From assembly GCA_003996215.1 (NCBI GenBank), contig QJPP01000327.1:1-64000 (forward strand): 64,000 nucleotides of DNA, read 5' to 3'. Shown in pieces: positions 24,850-35,770 of the stretch. Each line of letters starts with the position of its first letter. Positions within the stretch are counted from its first letter, which is position 1. The position numbers and the translations under genes were made by a program. The DNA comes from Jaltomata sinuosa. Taxonomy: Eukaryota > Streptophyta > Magnoliopsida > Solanales > Solanaceae. Below the pieces are notes generated by a model. It was not told the DNA's origin. It was given only the letters and a program-made list of their open reading frames with translations, and made no database searches.

Positions 24850-25075
24850 AGAATTCAAGTATTGTGAAGAGATTAACGATACTTCTTTATCTTTTGAGTT
24901 GTTCTGCCAGATCAGTCGCTCATGATCTTTGGTCTTTATCCGGACCCGATGAAAAAAATGGGATCACTTCTTATGGATTCGTTGAGAATGATTCTGATCT
25001 AGTTCATGGTCTATTAGAAGTAGAGGGCGCTCTGGTGGGATCTTCATGGACCTCGAAAGGAAGAGGATCCTAGGA
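24850..25075 (+). pseudogene. ycf2: Plastid ycf2 fragment 1
   Basis: The frame 24864-25073 encodes KRLTILLYLLSCSA, DLWSLSGPDEKNGITSYG and ENDSDLVHGLLEVEGALVGS, which is the late part of the large plastid protein Ycf2. Upstream and downstream the match breaks off, and a few residues differ from the plastid form. It is a nuclear copy of plastid DNA. Confidence 0.88.
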
Positions 25076-25289
25076 AATTTATTCGAACCTAATTCTTCCT
25101 AAATTCTCTATTCCAATCAACGGCCTCTTACTAGGTGATACTGAGGAGGGCCAGACCCTTTTTTTATTGGTTTCTCTCTTTACTGTTCAAAGAAGAATTA
25201 AATTTGTTTTGTAAGGTCATTTGCAATTCTTTGATTCCGCGTGGTCGACTTTCTATTAATAATTTTGGGAATCCCATAAAGATTATGAC

Positions 25290-25440
25290 CTGAATCAGAT
25301 TGATTCTTTTTTGAATTCTTGTTTTGATTTCTCGAACCGAGAGATTCATGAATCGGGATCCTGATGCATATAGATACAAATGGTCCAATGAGAGCAAGAA
25401 TTTCCAGGAACATTTGGAACAGTCCGTTTCGGAGCAGAAG
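25290..25440 (+). pseudogene. ycf2: Plastid ycf2 fragment 2 (from an earlier part of the gene)
   Basis: The plus strand encodes SRTERFMNRDPDAYRYKW, then SKNFQEHLE and SVSEQK, an internal Ycf2 segment that in the plastid gene lies well before fragment 1. The order here is reversed relative to the plastid gene, so the insert is a mosaic of rejoined pieces. The intervening 25076-25290 is AT-rich and probably also plastid-derived but was not identified. Confidence 0.78.
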
Positions 25441-25535
25441 TCACCCTAAGATGATCATCTCGTGGCTATTGAGAACGAATTAAATCAGATGGTTCTATTT
25501 ATCAATCTTTCTAACTTGCTCCTATGAAACCAAGG

Positions 25536-25647
25536 TCAAAAATATTGAAAAAAATCAGTTATTCACAACCACTGATGAAGGAATCTTCGAATCAAAAATA
25601 TTGAAAAAAATCAGTCATTCACAACCACTGATGAAGGAATCTTCGAA
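25536..25647. repeat. 56-bp tandem duplication
   Basis: Two nearly identical 56-base copies (25536-25591 and 25592-25647) differ at about one base. Each contains TCAGTCATTCACAACCACTG or its one-base variant. It probably arose by local duplication after insertion of the plastid-like DNA. Confidence 0.85.
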
Positions 25648-25780
25648 AAGTTAAGGATTCATCAACCCATGGGAGTTTGTCCCTCCCTTGAGTTGACTTT
25701 CCTTCATTTTCTCCAAAGTTGGAATTCCCACGGAGCGGTAGTCCGCATTGATGAAAAGAATTCAAGCCAAGGGGAAGATT

Positions 25781-26131
25781 TGTTAATTATGTCTTGAATT
25801 TTTCCCTTGTATATTTTAGGAAGCTCATAATCCCTATTGGTTTAGGAAACCCTTTGTCATAATGGATTTGGGAAAGGAAAGTATAGTCCTTATAGGATTG
25901 GGAGAACTTTTTCCTTATAGGTTTGAAACTACTTGGGATCTATATACAGGGTTGTAGTTGAAGATTCTAAGAGCATTGTACACTTCTCTTCTTTCATAGT
26001 GGAAAACTCTCTTTGCTTTTTCTTGGAGGATTAGACCTGGCCGAACTTCGTTAAATCCTTGTGTTATTTTTCTTCTCTATTTTCTTTGTGTGTTGATTGT
26101 GTGCTAGTTAACCCACGATATTTCCGCAACA
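25781..26131 (+). repeat. Ty1/copia LTR flanked by both internal ends
   Basis: TGTTAATTATG at 25781 to TTTCCGCAACA at 26131 gives a 351-bp LTR with TGTT...AACA inverted ends. Just upstream is a purine-rich AAGGGGAAGA (25769-25778) like a copia polypurine tract. Just downstream is TTGGTATCAGAGCT, the primer binding site. The LTR therefore carries element-internal sequence on both sides, as in a head-to-tail arrangement or an unequal-recombination product. The left internal part (about 25648-25780) and the right internal part carry no recognisable pol. Confidence 0.75.
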
Positions 26132-26146
26132 ATTGGTATCAGAGCT
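26132..26146 (+). promoter_or_regulatory. Copia primer binding site
   Basis: ATTGGTATCAGAGCT follows the LTR end directly and complements the 3' end of initiator methionine tRNA. A second diverged copy, TTGATATCAGA, follows at about 26152. Confidence 0.8.
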
Positions 26147-27109
26147 CAACAATTGATATCAGAAAGCACAACACATGTACTGAACTTTTTGAAGTAAATT
26201 CTACTTTTCTAAAGCTTGTGTTCTCTTCCTGAAAGTTGCTGCTTCTTCAAACTACCTCTCCTATATTTCCTTGTGCTTTGTATCAACTTGGATGTTTTAT
26301 GGCCATCCTTTTTTCAAATTGTGGATGCATTACCTTTTATTGAAAAAAACAAAAACCATTCTGGATAAACGTTTGCATTCTCTGTATTACCGTGCCTACT
26401 GGCACAAAATTAGCCAATGCTTATTCCTCAAATATCGTCATTACTTTTTCTCGGAAAAAAAGAAGTTCACGACCCGTTTCTACCTCCACCCGATCGACAG
26501 GCCATTTCAAAATCGTCTATACATTTAGATGAAACAACAAAGTGGCACTCTTTAGCAAACTTCGGCTGCAATTCTTAGTATGCTTGAAATATAGGCAGAT
26601 TTAAGGGTCAATCTCTCTAGGAGAAATACGTAGCATTAATACAGAATGTGGTTAAGCAAAATTTAAACATTGCCACAATCCAATCTGATGTGACACTATT
26701 ACTATTTAGAGAATCCAATAGTTATTTCTTTTGACTACAAAATTCTCAATATTTCTTTAATACTTTCAACAATTGTGCTTTTATAGTGCATTTATGTAGT
26801 ATCTAAGTAGATAAGGTATTTAAGTGGGACAAAGAAGGTTAAAAATAAAAAATAATACAAAAGCAACACGGATTACTATATCGTCAATTCAAAGGAAAGG
26901 GCCGCTCATTATTTACTGATTTGAAGCTGTTGCCACTGGCTCTCAGAGATTGCTCAGTTACAAAAAAAAAAAAAGCATACCTAGTGTAGTAATAAAAAAT
27001 TGCTATTACTGATTTTTTCCCCTTTCTTTTTAGTCATAAAAAGAAAAGGTAATTTATATTTAAAGATTCATCAATGTTTGAAGCAACACACAAACTTAAA
27101 CCCTCTTTT
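26147..27109. other. Copia leader and unassigned AT-rich sequence
   Basis: The first few hundred bases probably are the untranslated leader of the copia element whose LTR precedes them. An 85-codon plus-strand frame (26271-26528) shows no family I recognise. From about 26530 to 27109 I see only AT-rich sequence without coding signal. Confidence 0.4.
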
Positions 27110-27410
27110 GTTTTCATTAAAATTAAGACGTATTACTTTAAATGCATATCTGAATGATTAAGATGTTCACTCTAGATCTGAACACTGAATGATTAAGACC
27201 GTCTGTTTTCCAACATCCGAAATGTGTCTAATTAATTTTTACTTCTAAACATAATAAATATACAATTCAAATAAAATAATTAAATATTTAAAAAATATAA
27301 ATTTAATAAAATAAAATCATTTATATTCGCTAGTGACGATGGAGATGGTTTATACAAGTTGTTTCTAGTGGCGACAATGATGGTGATGGTGATGGTGATG
27401 GTGATATTAT
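27110..27410. repeat. Isolated copy of the 46.9-kb array unit
   Basis: Contains TTTTGTTTTCATTAAAATTAAGACG, TGAATGATTAAGATG motifs and a short (GGTGAT)n block, matching the start of the units at 46945, 48345 and 49262. It lies directly before segmental repeat copy 3, just as the array lies beside the end of copy 4. Confidence 0.7.
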
Positions 27411-30140
27411 CTGCAGTGTTGAAGAAAAAATTAAAACAAAATGGAGATTGTCTAATTTCGATATTATTCAACAAAATTTCAAACTGAACTAAACTATAGT
27501 AAAGGCTGCTACAAAAGCCACTACAATGAACATAGAAAACGACATGGATGAAGACGCAGGAAAGGGAAAGCCCTACCAGGGGATTCTCCGCTAACATGTT
27601 TGGTTTCGAGAGCCTTCCTCTCCTTGTAGGTCGAGACTCCTTTATAATCGCCCTCTCCCCGTACAACTCGTCTTTAAAAAGCCATCATCCTGAATTTTTT
27701 TTCCGTGCAATGGGAAGATGCCATGGTTAACAGCACCAGAAAAATTTGTTTCCGAGCAGTTCCCTTACTAGACTCAGACTAGTTAGACAGAAATTTGACG
27801 GAGTATTCATTTTGATAAGTCTAGCATGAAAAATCTAACATGTATTTATTGAAAAAGAAAAGCTTCAAACTGTATTTACCAACCCAGAAGATACAAAGCC
27901 CTCATTTCATGTAAGCCAAAGTCCATGAATTTTTTTTCCGTGCAATGGGAAGATGCCATGGTTAACAGCACCAGAAAAATTTGTTTCCGAGCAGTTCCCT
28001 TACTAGACTCAGACAAAGTCCATGTAGTCGCTCCGTACAAGGAAAAAGGTGTTCAGGCATGTGTGTAAAACCACTGAAAACAGCTTTGAACTCCTTCAAG
28101 TCATCACCCAAAAAAAGTCCTTTCGTGTAATCCAAATAGCCCAACCATGACCGGGATAACACCTACCTAGGAAAAATACAGGACTAGATGCAACCAAGGA
28201 AATCAAGGTAAAATAACATAGTGACAAAATAAAAGCACAAAGTAACTGGTAACCAACTTCAAAATGGATTTGCCGACCCAACTTCTCGAACAGGGTCCTA
28301 CGGTCGGTCCGTGAACCCTGAATGCCCAAAAATAAGTGTTGCTCTATCTCATTTCTCACCCCCATTGCCAGAACAAATAAATTCCAAGCTCCTGTCTCTC
28401 CGTAGCTTGACCAGGCATTCGACCATGAAAAGGCAAGTACAAATACTAGCATCCATCTCATTGAAGTCCAATAACAACATAACAGATTAACAGTCCAGAC
28501 AATACCTACCACACTGCCCAAGATAAAAGCCTGAAAAAATCGATAGATACAGCACAAAGGGAAGCAACATCAAGATTGATAAACTAGAAAAAATGGCATC
28601 ACACAACACCGGGAACCAAATGAAGAAAGCTGCTCCACACACAACCTATACATAAAGCAACTAGTTGGAAAAATGATGACAAGCACAAAAGAACGTGAAT
28701 CTAAAAAGAAGTCAAAGCACATAGATTGCTGATTTGTAAGTAGAAGAAAAGGTGGGATGGAGACAATAAACCTAGCCAGACTTCAAAGAAGAAAAGGTGG
28801 GATGGAGACTATAAACCACAGTTAAAAGCTGATAGCACGTTAGCCACAGCCACACCCCTGAAAGTGTCAAGAGAATTATTTCATTCTTGATTGATTGCTA
28901 AATATGGGAACTGGGAAGTAACAGGATACCTTACGTGAAAGAGGAGAGAGAAATTAGCTCTACTTTCCATTGCAAGTATTTGTGTTCTAATGAACTGCCA
29001 AATCAGATGCAGGATTACTCTAAAATTGCACCCTTAAATTCTTCAAAACCCTCCTAAGGCGCATATTCAGCAATATATCTACTGTAACAAGATTGAAAAT
29101 AACACCAATTAGCCAAGTCGCAAAAACTCCACCAATATTTACCAAGTCTAGACAAGCCAAAGAATACGCAAACATATGCTTAGAGACTAATATAGTAAGA
29201 GTCCAAAGATTCTATCATCTGCACCGCCGTAGAATAACACCGAATGAAAGAACAAATGGTGACCCAAGAATCATGTATAAGAGACCAGAGACAACCTGCT
29301 TTTTCTAGAAGCCGGCAAGACTACATTACAATGGGAGCACGAAAAACACCAAGCTCAGAACTGGAGATGAACATCTCCAGTGCTATTACAGAAATGGTCT
29401 CCTTAAAAAGTGAGTGAAGTCAGATTGCTTCTCATTTGTTATGGATCATCCCTTCCATAGTGAATATTGGCACGCAGACCTCTTTATTTGGTGTTATAAC
29501 AAATAACGGCTTGCACCGTCCGTTCTAACACCGCTAAGAATATCACAGTATAATTTGTGCAGCAACCAAACGTTTTTCCGCGTACCCATAGTCGCACCTA
29601 CAAAAAAACAGTGAAACCAAAAACTGGCAAATCAATTGCCGTGTTGATAAAGATGTTGATCTAGGCGTTGATCTTAGTGACAAAACGATATTGGTACATG
29701 AAAAAGGTAAGATAGGGAATCAAGTCCACAGCCACAATAGAATTTTCCAAATTCACAAAGAGGTCAGATAAATGCCCCATCCATGATGAAACTTCAAAAA
29801 AGAACCAAAAACATGATCAAGCCCAACATTGCAGGACCTGTCAACCAAGAAAACTCAAAAAACTCCCACAACCTGAACACATATTCTCATCTTCATCCTC
29901 CATATGGATCCTATAGTTCTCTACACTGAACAATACAAAATGTTCGCAAATATCTAATCTACATCCTTGATGCACAAATAAAATCAATTTGAAGTCTTCC
30001 CACAAAAGGCCAAATAGATGAACTATAAAAAGGCAGACGAGAATTCTTAAAACATAATGGCATTTCCAGCACATACCATAACTGCAGAGCATCAGCAAGA
30101 GCCAAATACCAAAACTACCTTTATTTCCTATGACATATAA
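27410..30140. repeat. Segmental repeat copy 3 (partial)
   Basis: Aligns in order with 34500-37340 of copy 2: 27410-27480 with 34505-34580, 27730-28560 with 34640-35400, 28560-29000 with 35400-36000 and 29010-30140 with 36020-37340. It is more diverged than copies 1 and 2 and has its own small insertions (27928-28014, about 28283-28330, about 29640-29700). Frames are not conserved, and no gene is supported. Confidence 0.75.
27693..28014. repeat. 87-bp exact direct duplication with flanking 10-bp repeat
   Basis: Positions 27693-27779 and 27928-28014 are identical over 87 bases (8 Ts, then CCGTGCAATGGGAAGATG and onward to ACTCAGAC). The second copy is bracketed by AAAGTCCATG at 27918-27927 and 28015-28024. 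In copies 1 and 2 the same locus (near 18427 and 34826) has AAAGTCCATG once and no insert. Confidence 0.9.
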
Positions 30141-30555
30141 ATTAAAGGATCCTACCAAAATGCTAATTCACTAAAAATATGTCCATATAACCAATGCATC
30201 ACTATAATGCCAAATAAATGAAACATACTTCCGAATAGAATTGTGTCTTTGTGCCTGCAAAAACATATGATGCATGTACCAACAGAAGACTTGAAGCAGG
30301 ACTTGAGGATAAGACAGAAGAGCTCTATAGAGATAACTTTTACATTTCTTCGAAGGTAGAAAAGAGTGATCACAAAACACAGAAAAAAGAAGGAATTGAG
30401 GAAGGCAAGTGAATCCAAATCAAACACTACACCTGCCAACTAAAGGTAGAATACATCTCAAGCAAGATACCTTAAATTGTGAAACAGGGAAACCGTCAAA
30501 TTGGATATGAGCTGCTCAGTAAGACGCTTCCCAAAACAGATAAGGCCCCAATTAT
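30141..30555. other. Unassigned spacer between repeat copies 3 and 2
   Basis: No homology to the other repeat copies was noticed here. Minus-strand frames (30152-30439) are hydrophobic low-complexity translations of AT-rich DNA. I see no gene. Confidence 0.4.
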
Positions 30556-32699
30556 GTCAGTTTCCTCCTTTTTTGATGGAAAATGTTATCCATATAAAAT
30601 GACCTTTCATCGTACCAAACACTAGAAATGACTTCTACATCAAAAACATTTTCTTGGAAGTCATGTCCCTATACCAAACACACCCTAAGGAGAAAAAAGG
30701 CAATAAGATGAAATTCTACCAGCCAGTTAGTTGAATGGATAAGAACGGCAAAATAATAACAGAACCAGTGCAGAGTTAAAATCATTCCAAAAAAAATTTC
30801 TGGACCTCCTAGATGAAAACTGAATAATAATAATAATAATAATGATTGGAATGCCTCAGTATGGGACAATGATTCTTGTAAACGTAGCCTTTCATGCTTA
30901 AAACCAGGATATCTCACTCAGCAAAAATTACAACATAAAACCCAAAATAAGAGGGACCTCGCAGCAAATGACAAAAGTTGGTATCTCATGCACCACCACC
31001 TTGTTAGCTCAGCACCACCTTGTTAGCTCAAAACTTCATCTACGAGAAGCGAACTCGTTTTCCCATTATTGACCAGAAATCAGAGCATTCTCTCAATATC
31101 CACAGAGCCATCACATCCGCATTCAAAGATTTCATATTAAACGGGAGATTGGATTTACAGTTCTCGCCCCTCATTATTGTAGGATAACCAAGAGCGAGCT
31201 AGAAATGAGTGCCTTTTTTTTTAAGAACTGCAAGTTGAAGTGAAAACAGTGTCGAAAGAACCAGCCAATGTGGAACTGAACATCAAACAAAGAACCAAAG
31301 CACTCCATAACCTTTCCAAGGATAATGATTCATGTACTTCCTATTTCACAAGGATTATGCACATAAATCACACATCTCAATACTTAAAACAACTGGAAAA
31401 CTGACTTTATGCTCCTCACAACACGATCTCAACATGCTTATCATAATACTACACCAGGGTTATCATGAGAGCAAAAAAATGGAAAATGTCGGACCTTTTT
31501 CAGTTGGATTCCCCTGCCGCAGACATGTCAGGCCTGATGAACGACTACAATCTGTACCAAATAGAATGGCTTGGTACTTCTAATCAGAAAAGGAAGATTT
31601 TAGTATGACAAAGGAGAAAGAAAAAAGTTCCTCACATCCTTTTAACAATCTACTTTAGAATACATCGTAACCGTCCAAAAAGCACTGAACACAACTCCAC
31701 TCGAGAAGACCTACTGCTAGAAGCAAACACAATAAAGTTGAGGCAGACACTATTGCCCGCAATTTTCGAGGACATAACAAATGGGAACATGCAGTGACAG
31801 TAGAAACCTGCTTCAATTTGTGTAATCTAGCTTCCTAACCATGTCAAGAATGCACCTAGAAAAATGTATACGAACCGGAAACAAAAGGAAATCAAGGAAA
31901 GAAGATTTGACGGAAACAAACAGAGGATTTCAACTAACAAATCTTAAGACCCAACAACTGTAGCACAAAAACTTAGACCCAACAGCCGTTGCACAATGGT
32001 ACAGATAATACCTACAACCAGGTTAATCAGGCCCTGCTCATTCTGAAAAAGGCAAAACTAACTACTCAAAACTGAATTCCCCACCAAGAAACCCCTTCAA
32101 AATAGGTCGGTACTTAATTCCATTTCATTGAAGTCCAATTTTCAACACCATAACAATCGCAAGGAACTCCACTAATGCACATAAAAAACCAAGCGCAGCG
32201 GAAAAACAAGTACCTAACCTGAATTGAAGATTGAAAATCCAGATGCACAGTTATTTCACCAACCTCCTTTAGCTATCCTCCAAGTATCTAATATTCTACT
32301 CCAAGTTTCCCACATATGTTTCCAGGGAAAGAACTCAACCAACTTCTCCGAACAAGTAAGAATAACTCATAAGTTGGCCGAAGGTGAAGAGTTCCCAAGA
32401 ATTCCATCTGGGACAATAACACCCAGAAAAAAGAACGTCATGATGCATTTTGTTTCCAGAGTTGACAACATCCAGTATAGCTAATCAGCAAAAATTAAGC
32501 ATAGATGATCATAAAAATCAAAAGGAATCAGGATTTGACCAAGGACTTCATACAGTGGTACACTTCAACAGTATCTATATAACGAGACTGGCAAGGGCCA
32601 CACACAGGAAAAGTTGACCAATACCGCACTTTTATGATTATTGAGTGATGCAAATAAATAGATTCCGTAAATTATTTTTTGGTGCAAACATAGAAGACC

Positions 32700-32792
32700 T
32701 CCTCATGGGTGATACTTGCCCTCCTCATTTTCCCGGGCTTGGGACCGGCTGCCTTGACAGGCAGAGTTACAAGGGTCACACATAAAAACATT
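32700..32792. mobile_element. Small insertion of unknown type
   Basis: The GC-richer block around CCCGGGCTTGGGACCGGCTG is absent from the sister locus at about 15893, where AAGACCTCTTCC runs directly into TTGCACC. The minus strand reads CAGCCGGTCCCAAGCCCGGG, a motif I associate with a dispersed plant repeat but cannot name safely. Target duplications are not clear. Confidence 0.5.
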
Positions 32793-33531
32793 GCACCAAG
32801 TATGCCATAACCATAACAATTGAGCAACAAAGAAAACAAAATGCATCTATAACAATAATCCCGGGACAAACATAGAAGACCATGGAATATTGGAATTACC
32901 AAGGAACTCTCGGATCAAAGGGGATAACTTCCTCCTAATAAAATCTAGGACATACACACACTCGACAACAAGTAACTTATTGACTATAAAATTGATCAAA
33001 GAAAAAGAACCATATAACCTAGGAAGTTAATGCCCAGACCAGCATAAGCAATGCATAGAATAGAAGGAGAGCAAGACATTCCTCAATTCTGTGCGCCATG
33101 ACTTGTTGAACGCAGGTACAGGAACCAATGAAGTCAAACAATGTCCCTCATGCTCCTGTGTGGTCAGCGTAAAGAGAGCACAAAAAAGAATACATAACAA
33201 TACACAACACTGACCACTTCCCAAAGCAACCTAACTAGAAAAGTAGTACAGACCAAGAAAGCACGTAAAACACAGAAGCTAAACACGGTAAATGGACGAG
33301 AAATATTTAAGTCTAAGGACTAGCAAGCTGGCAGAAAAGATGTGTGACGATTGTATTCATTAAATTAAAAACATCAAGGGATGGTCGACAAAGAGATTGA
33401 AGTAGGTGAAACCTACAACTTCAAAAGACGGACTTAATTTTTGTTGATGAGTAGAGATTTTCTTTTAAAAAATATATTCAAGATCTCTTTTCCAATGAGG
33501 ACTTTTGATAAGACAACAGTCCACTTATGTT

Positions 33532-33633
33532 ACTTAAAGCATGAAAAAACTCAAAGAACACTGATAGCATACCAGAATTTATACTTAAAGCATGAAAAAA
33601 CACAAAGAACACTGATAGCATACCAGAATTTAT
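33532..33633. repeat. 51-bp tandem duplication
   Basis: Two copies with period 51 begin ACTTAAAGCATGAAAAAAC, one mismatch apart. The sister copy (about 16660-16720) has one. The period is a multiple of three, so a 17-residue repeat appears in one open frame. I regard that frame as incidental. Confidence 0.85.
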
Positions 33634-35705
33634 GGGAACAACTTGGCCAGAGTATAGAGCCGCTTACTGTGCTTCAAAATGCATAAATTTTCATGAGAAT
33701 CCTCATAACACTTGAATTGAGAGGAGATACAAGTATATGAGCCGGGAAACAACTCGTGAAAATTGACAAATCAGGGTCTCTTGACGACACGAACTACAAC
33801 ATTCTCATACTTAAGGAGAACAACTGCACATAAACAGGTGCAGTTAAAATGGCTGTACTTGGGACGTACCAACACCACACATGATATCATCAATATGTTA
33901 ATGACGGATTCTACTATGGGGTCCTAAAATCAACTGAGAAATTCTACTATCACAGTTAGAACACCCAAGACTTCCCAAGACCTACAAACCACAGCACCCC
34001 CAAAAAATTTTGTCAGTAGCTAGTGGAAACCTAAACCTACATCCTGGCAGACCTTTTTTGAGATTTCTTTCAAGCACACAAATCCAACACCCCTATTTGT
34101 CTGTCTAAAAATAGGGAGGTTTCCTATCTTAATTTCATTTCCTTGAATTGGTTACTATCAGGCAAGATGCCCTTCGCATTTCCTGATGAGGAAACCCTGC
34201 CCCCGATCGCGCAAAGCTGGGAAGTAAGCAAAAAAGAAGATAGCAAAACCACATGCCATAATATAATTGCTAGATAAGAAAGATCAGACAAAAAGAAAAG
34301 AATAACGGCCAGCAGGGATTAGGGAGTTTTAAGTTAGCTTTTAAGCACCTAGGCTGGAAAGCACTTAAGTGAAGAAAAGTGTTGAAGCTGAAGCGAAGTT
34401 GTTGATATATTTTCTAGGTTCAGGGTTCAGAGTTCAGATTTCAGGGTTCAGCCACACCAAACTCAAGACCCGCTCTTTTGAATATTATTCAATATTTCGA
34501 TGACACCATCATCTGCGGCGTGGAAGAAAAAATTGCAACAAAATCGAGTTGTTTTTGTTTAATTTGATATTTGACTAATAAACAAAAAGTGCAAACTGAA
34601 CTAAACTATAGAGAAGATAGAGAAATACTTGGTCAATAGCACCAGAAAATCTTAGCTGTTTCTGGGCAGTTCCCTTACTAGACTGATCATCATATCATGA
34701 AACAATATCACAAACTAGTTTGATAGGTCGAGCATGAAAAATCTAACATGTATTTATCGAAAAAGAAAATTTCAAACTGTATTTACCAACCTAGAAGAAG
34801 ATATAAAATCCTCATTTCATGTAGAGAAAGTCCATGTAGTCGCTCCAGACAAGGAAAACGGTGTTCTGGCATGTGTGAAATTAAATTCCAATCAAAACAT
34901 GTTGGAAATCCATTGAAAACAGTTTTGAACTCCTTCAAGTCATCACCCAAAATAATTTCCTTGCGTGTGTTCCAAACAGCCCAACCATGACCAGGATAAC
35001 ATCTTCCTAGGAAGAATACAGGACCAGATGCAACCAAGGAAATCAAGGTAAAATAACATAGTGACAGAATAAAAGCACAAGGTAGCCCACTTCAAAATGG
35101 ATTTGCTGACCCAAATAACTACTGCTCAATGTCACTCCTCACCCTCATTGCCAGAACAAATAAATTCCACGCTCCTTCCTCTCCGTTGCTCGACTAGGCA
35201 TTCGACCATGAAAATGAAAGAAAGTAATATGCAGAACTTAATTTCTCCAGAAAATCTAAATTCCCAAAACAAGTATCTAGTGCAGATACTAGCATCCATC
35301 TCATTGAAGTCCAAACTCTAACATCATAACATCCCAGACAATATCAACCACATACCACACTGGCCAAGATCAAAGCCTGAAAAAATATATAAACACAGAA
35401 CAAAGGAAAGCATCATTAAGATTGATCAACTAGAAAGAATGGTATCACACAACACCTGGAACCAAATCAAGAAAGCTGCTCCGACACAAATTATACATAG
35501 ATTGCTAATTTGTAAGTAGAAGACCCAAGTAGGCTGCGTGCAAACCAAAACCTAACACCTTTTGAACGTTAGAGAATATCATGGAAGAAAGGAGGATTAA
35601 CAACCCGTATGTATCCCTTAAGGAACTGTATGTCATCATACGTGTTCAAAGAAAGCATCTTAAACTTGGTCAAAATTCAACGAAGAAGAGGTGGAGTGGA
35701 GACTA

Positions 35706-35770
35706 AAGGGGCAGCCCGGTGCACTAAAGCTTCCACTATGCGTAGGGTACGGGGAAGGGCCCGACCACAA
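35706..35770 (+). mobile_element. Truncated SINE (Au-like) with target duplication
   Basis: The 65-base insert starts AAGGGGCAGCCCGGTGCAC and continues with GGGTACGGGGAAGGGC, resembling the head of the widespread plant Au-type SINE. It is flanked by GTGGAGACTA (35696-35705) and GTGGAAACTA (35771-35780), one mismatch in ten. The related locus at about 28803 is empty. It is 3'-truncated: a full Au element would be more than twice as long and tRNA-derived. Confidence 0.65.

Noticed and set aside
23850..25440. Functional plastid genes or a plastid contig
   Set aside because: psaA has an internal stop, ycf2 pieces are short and out of order, and both sides are nuclear transposon sequence.
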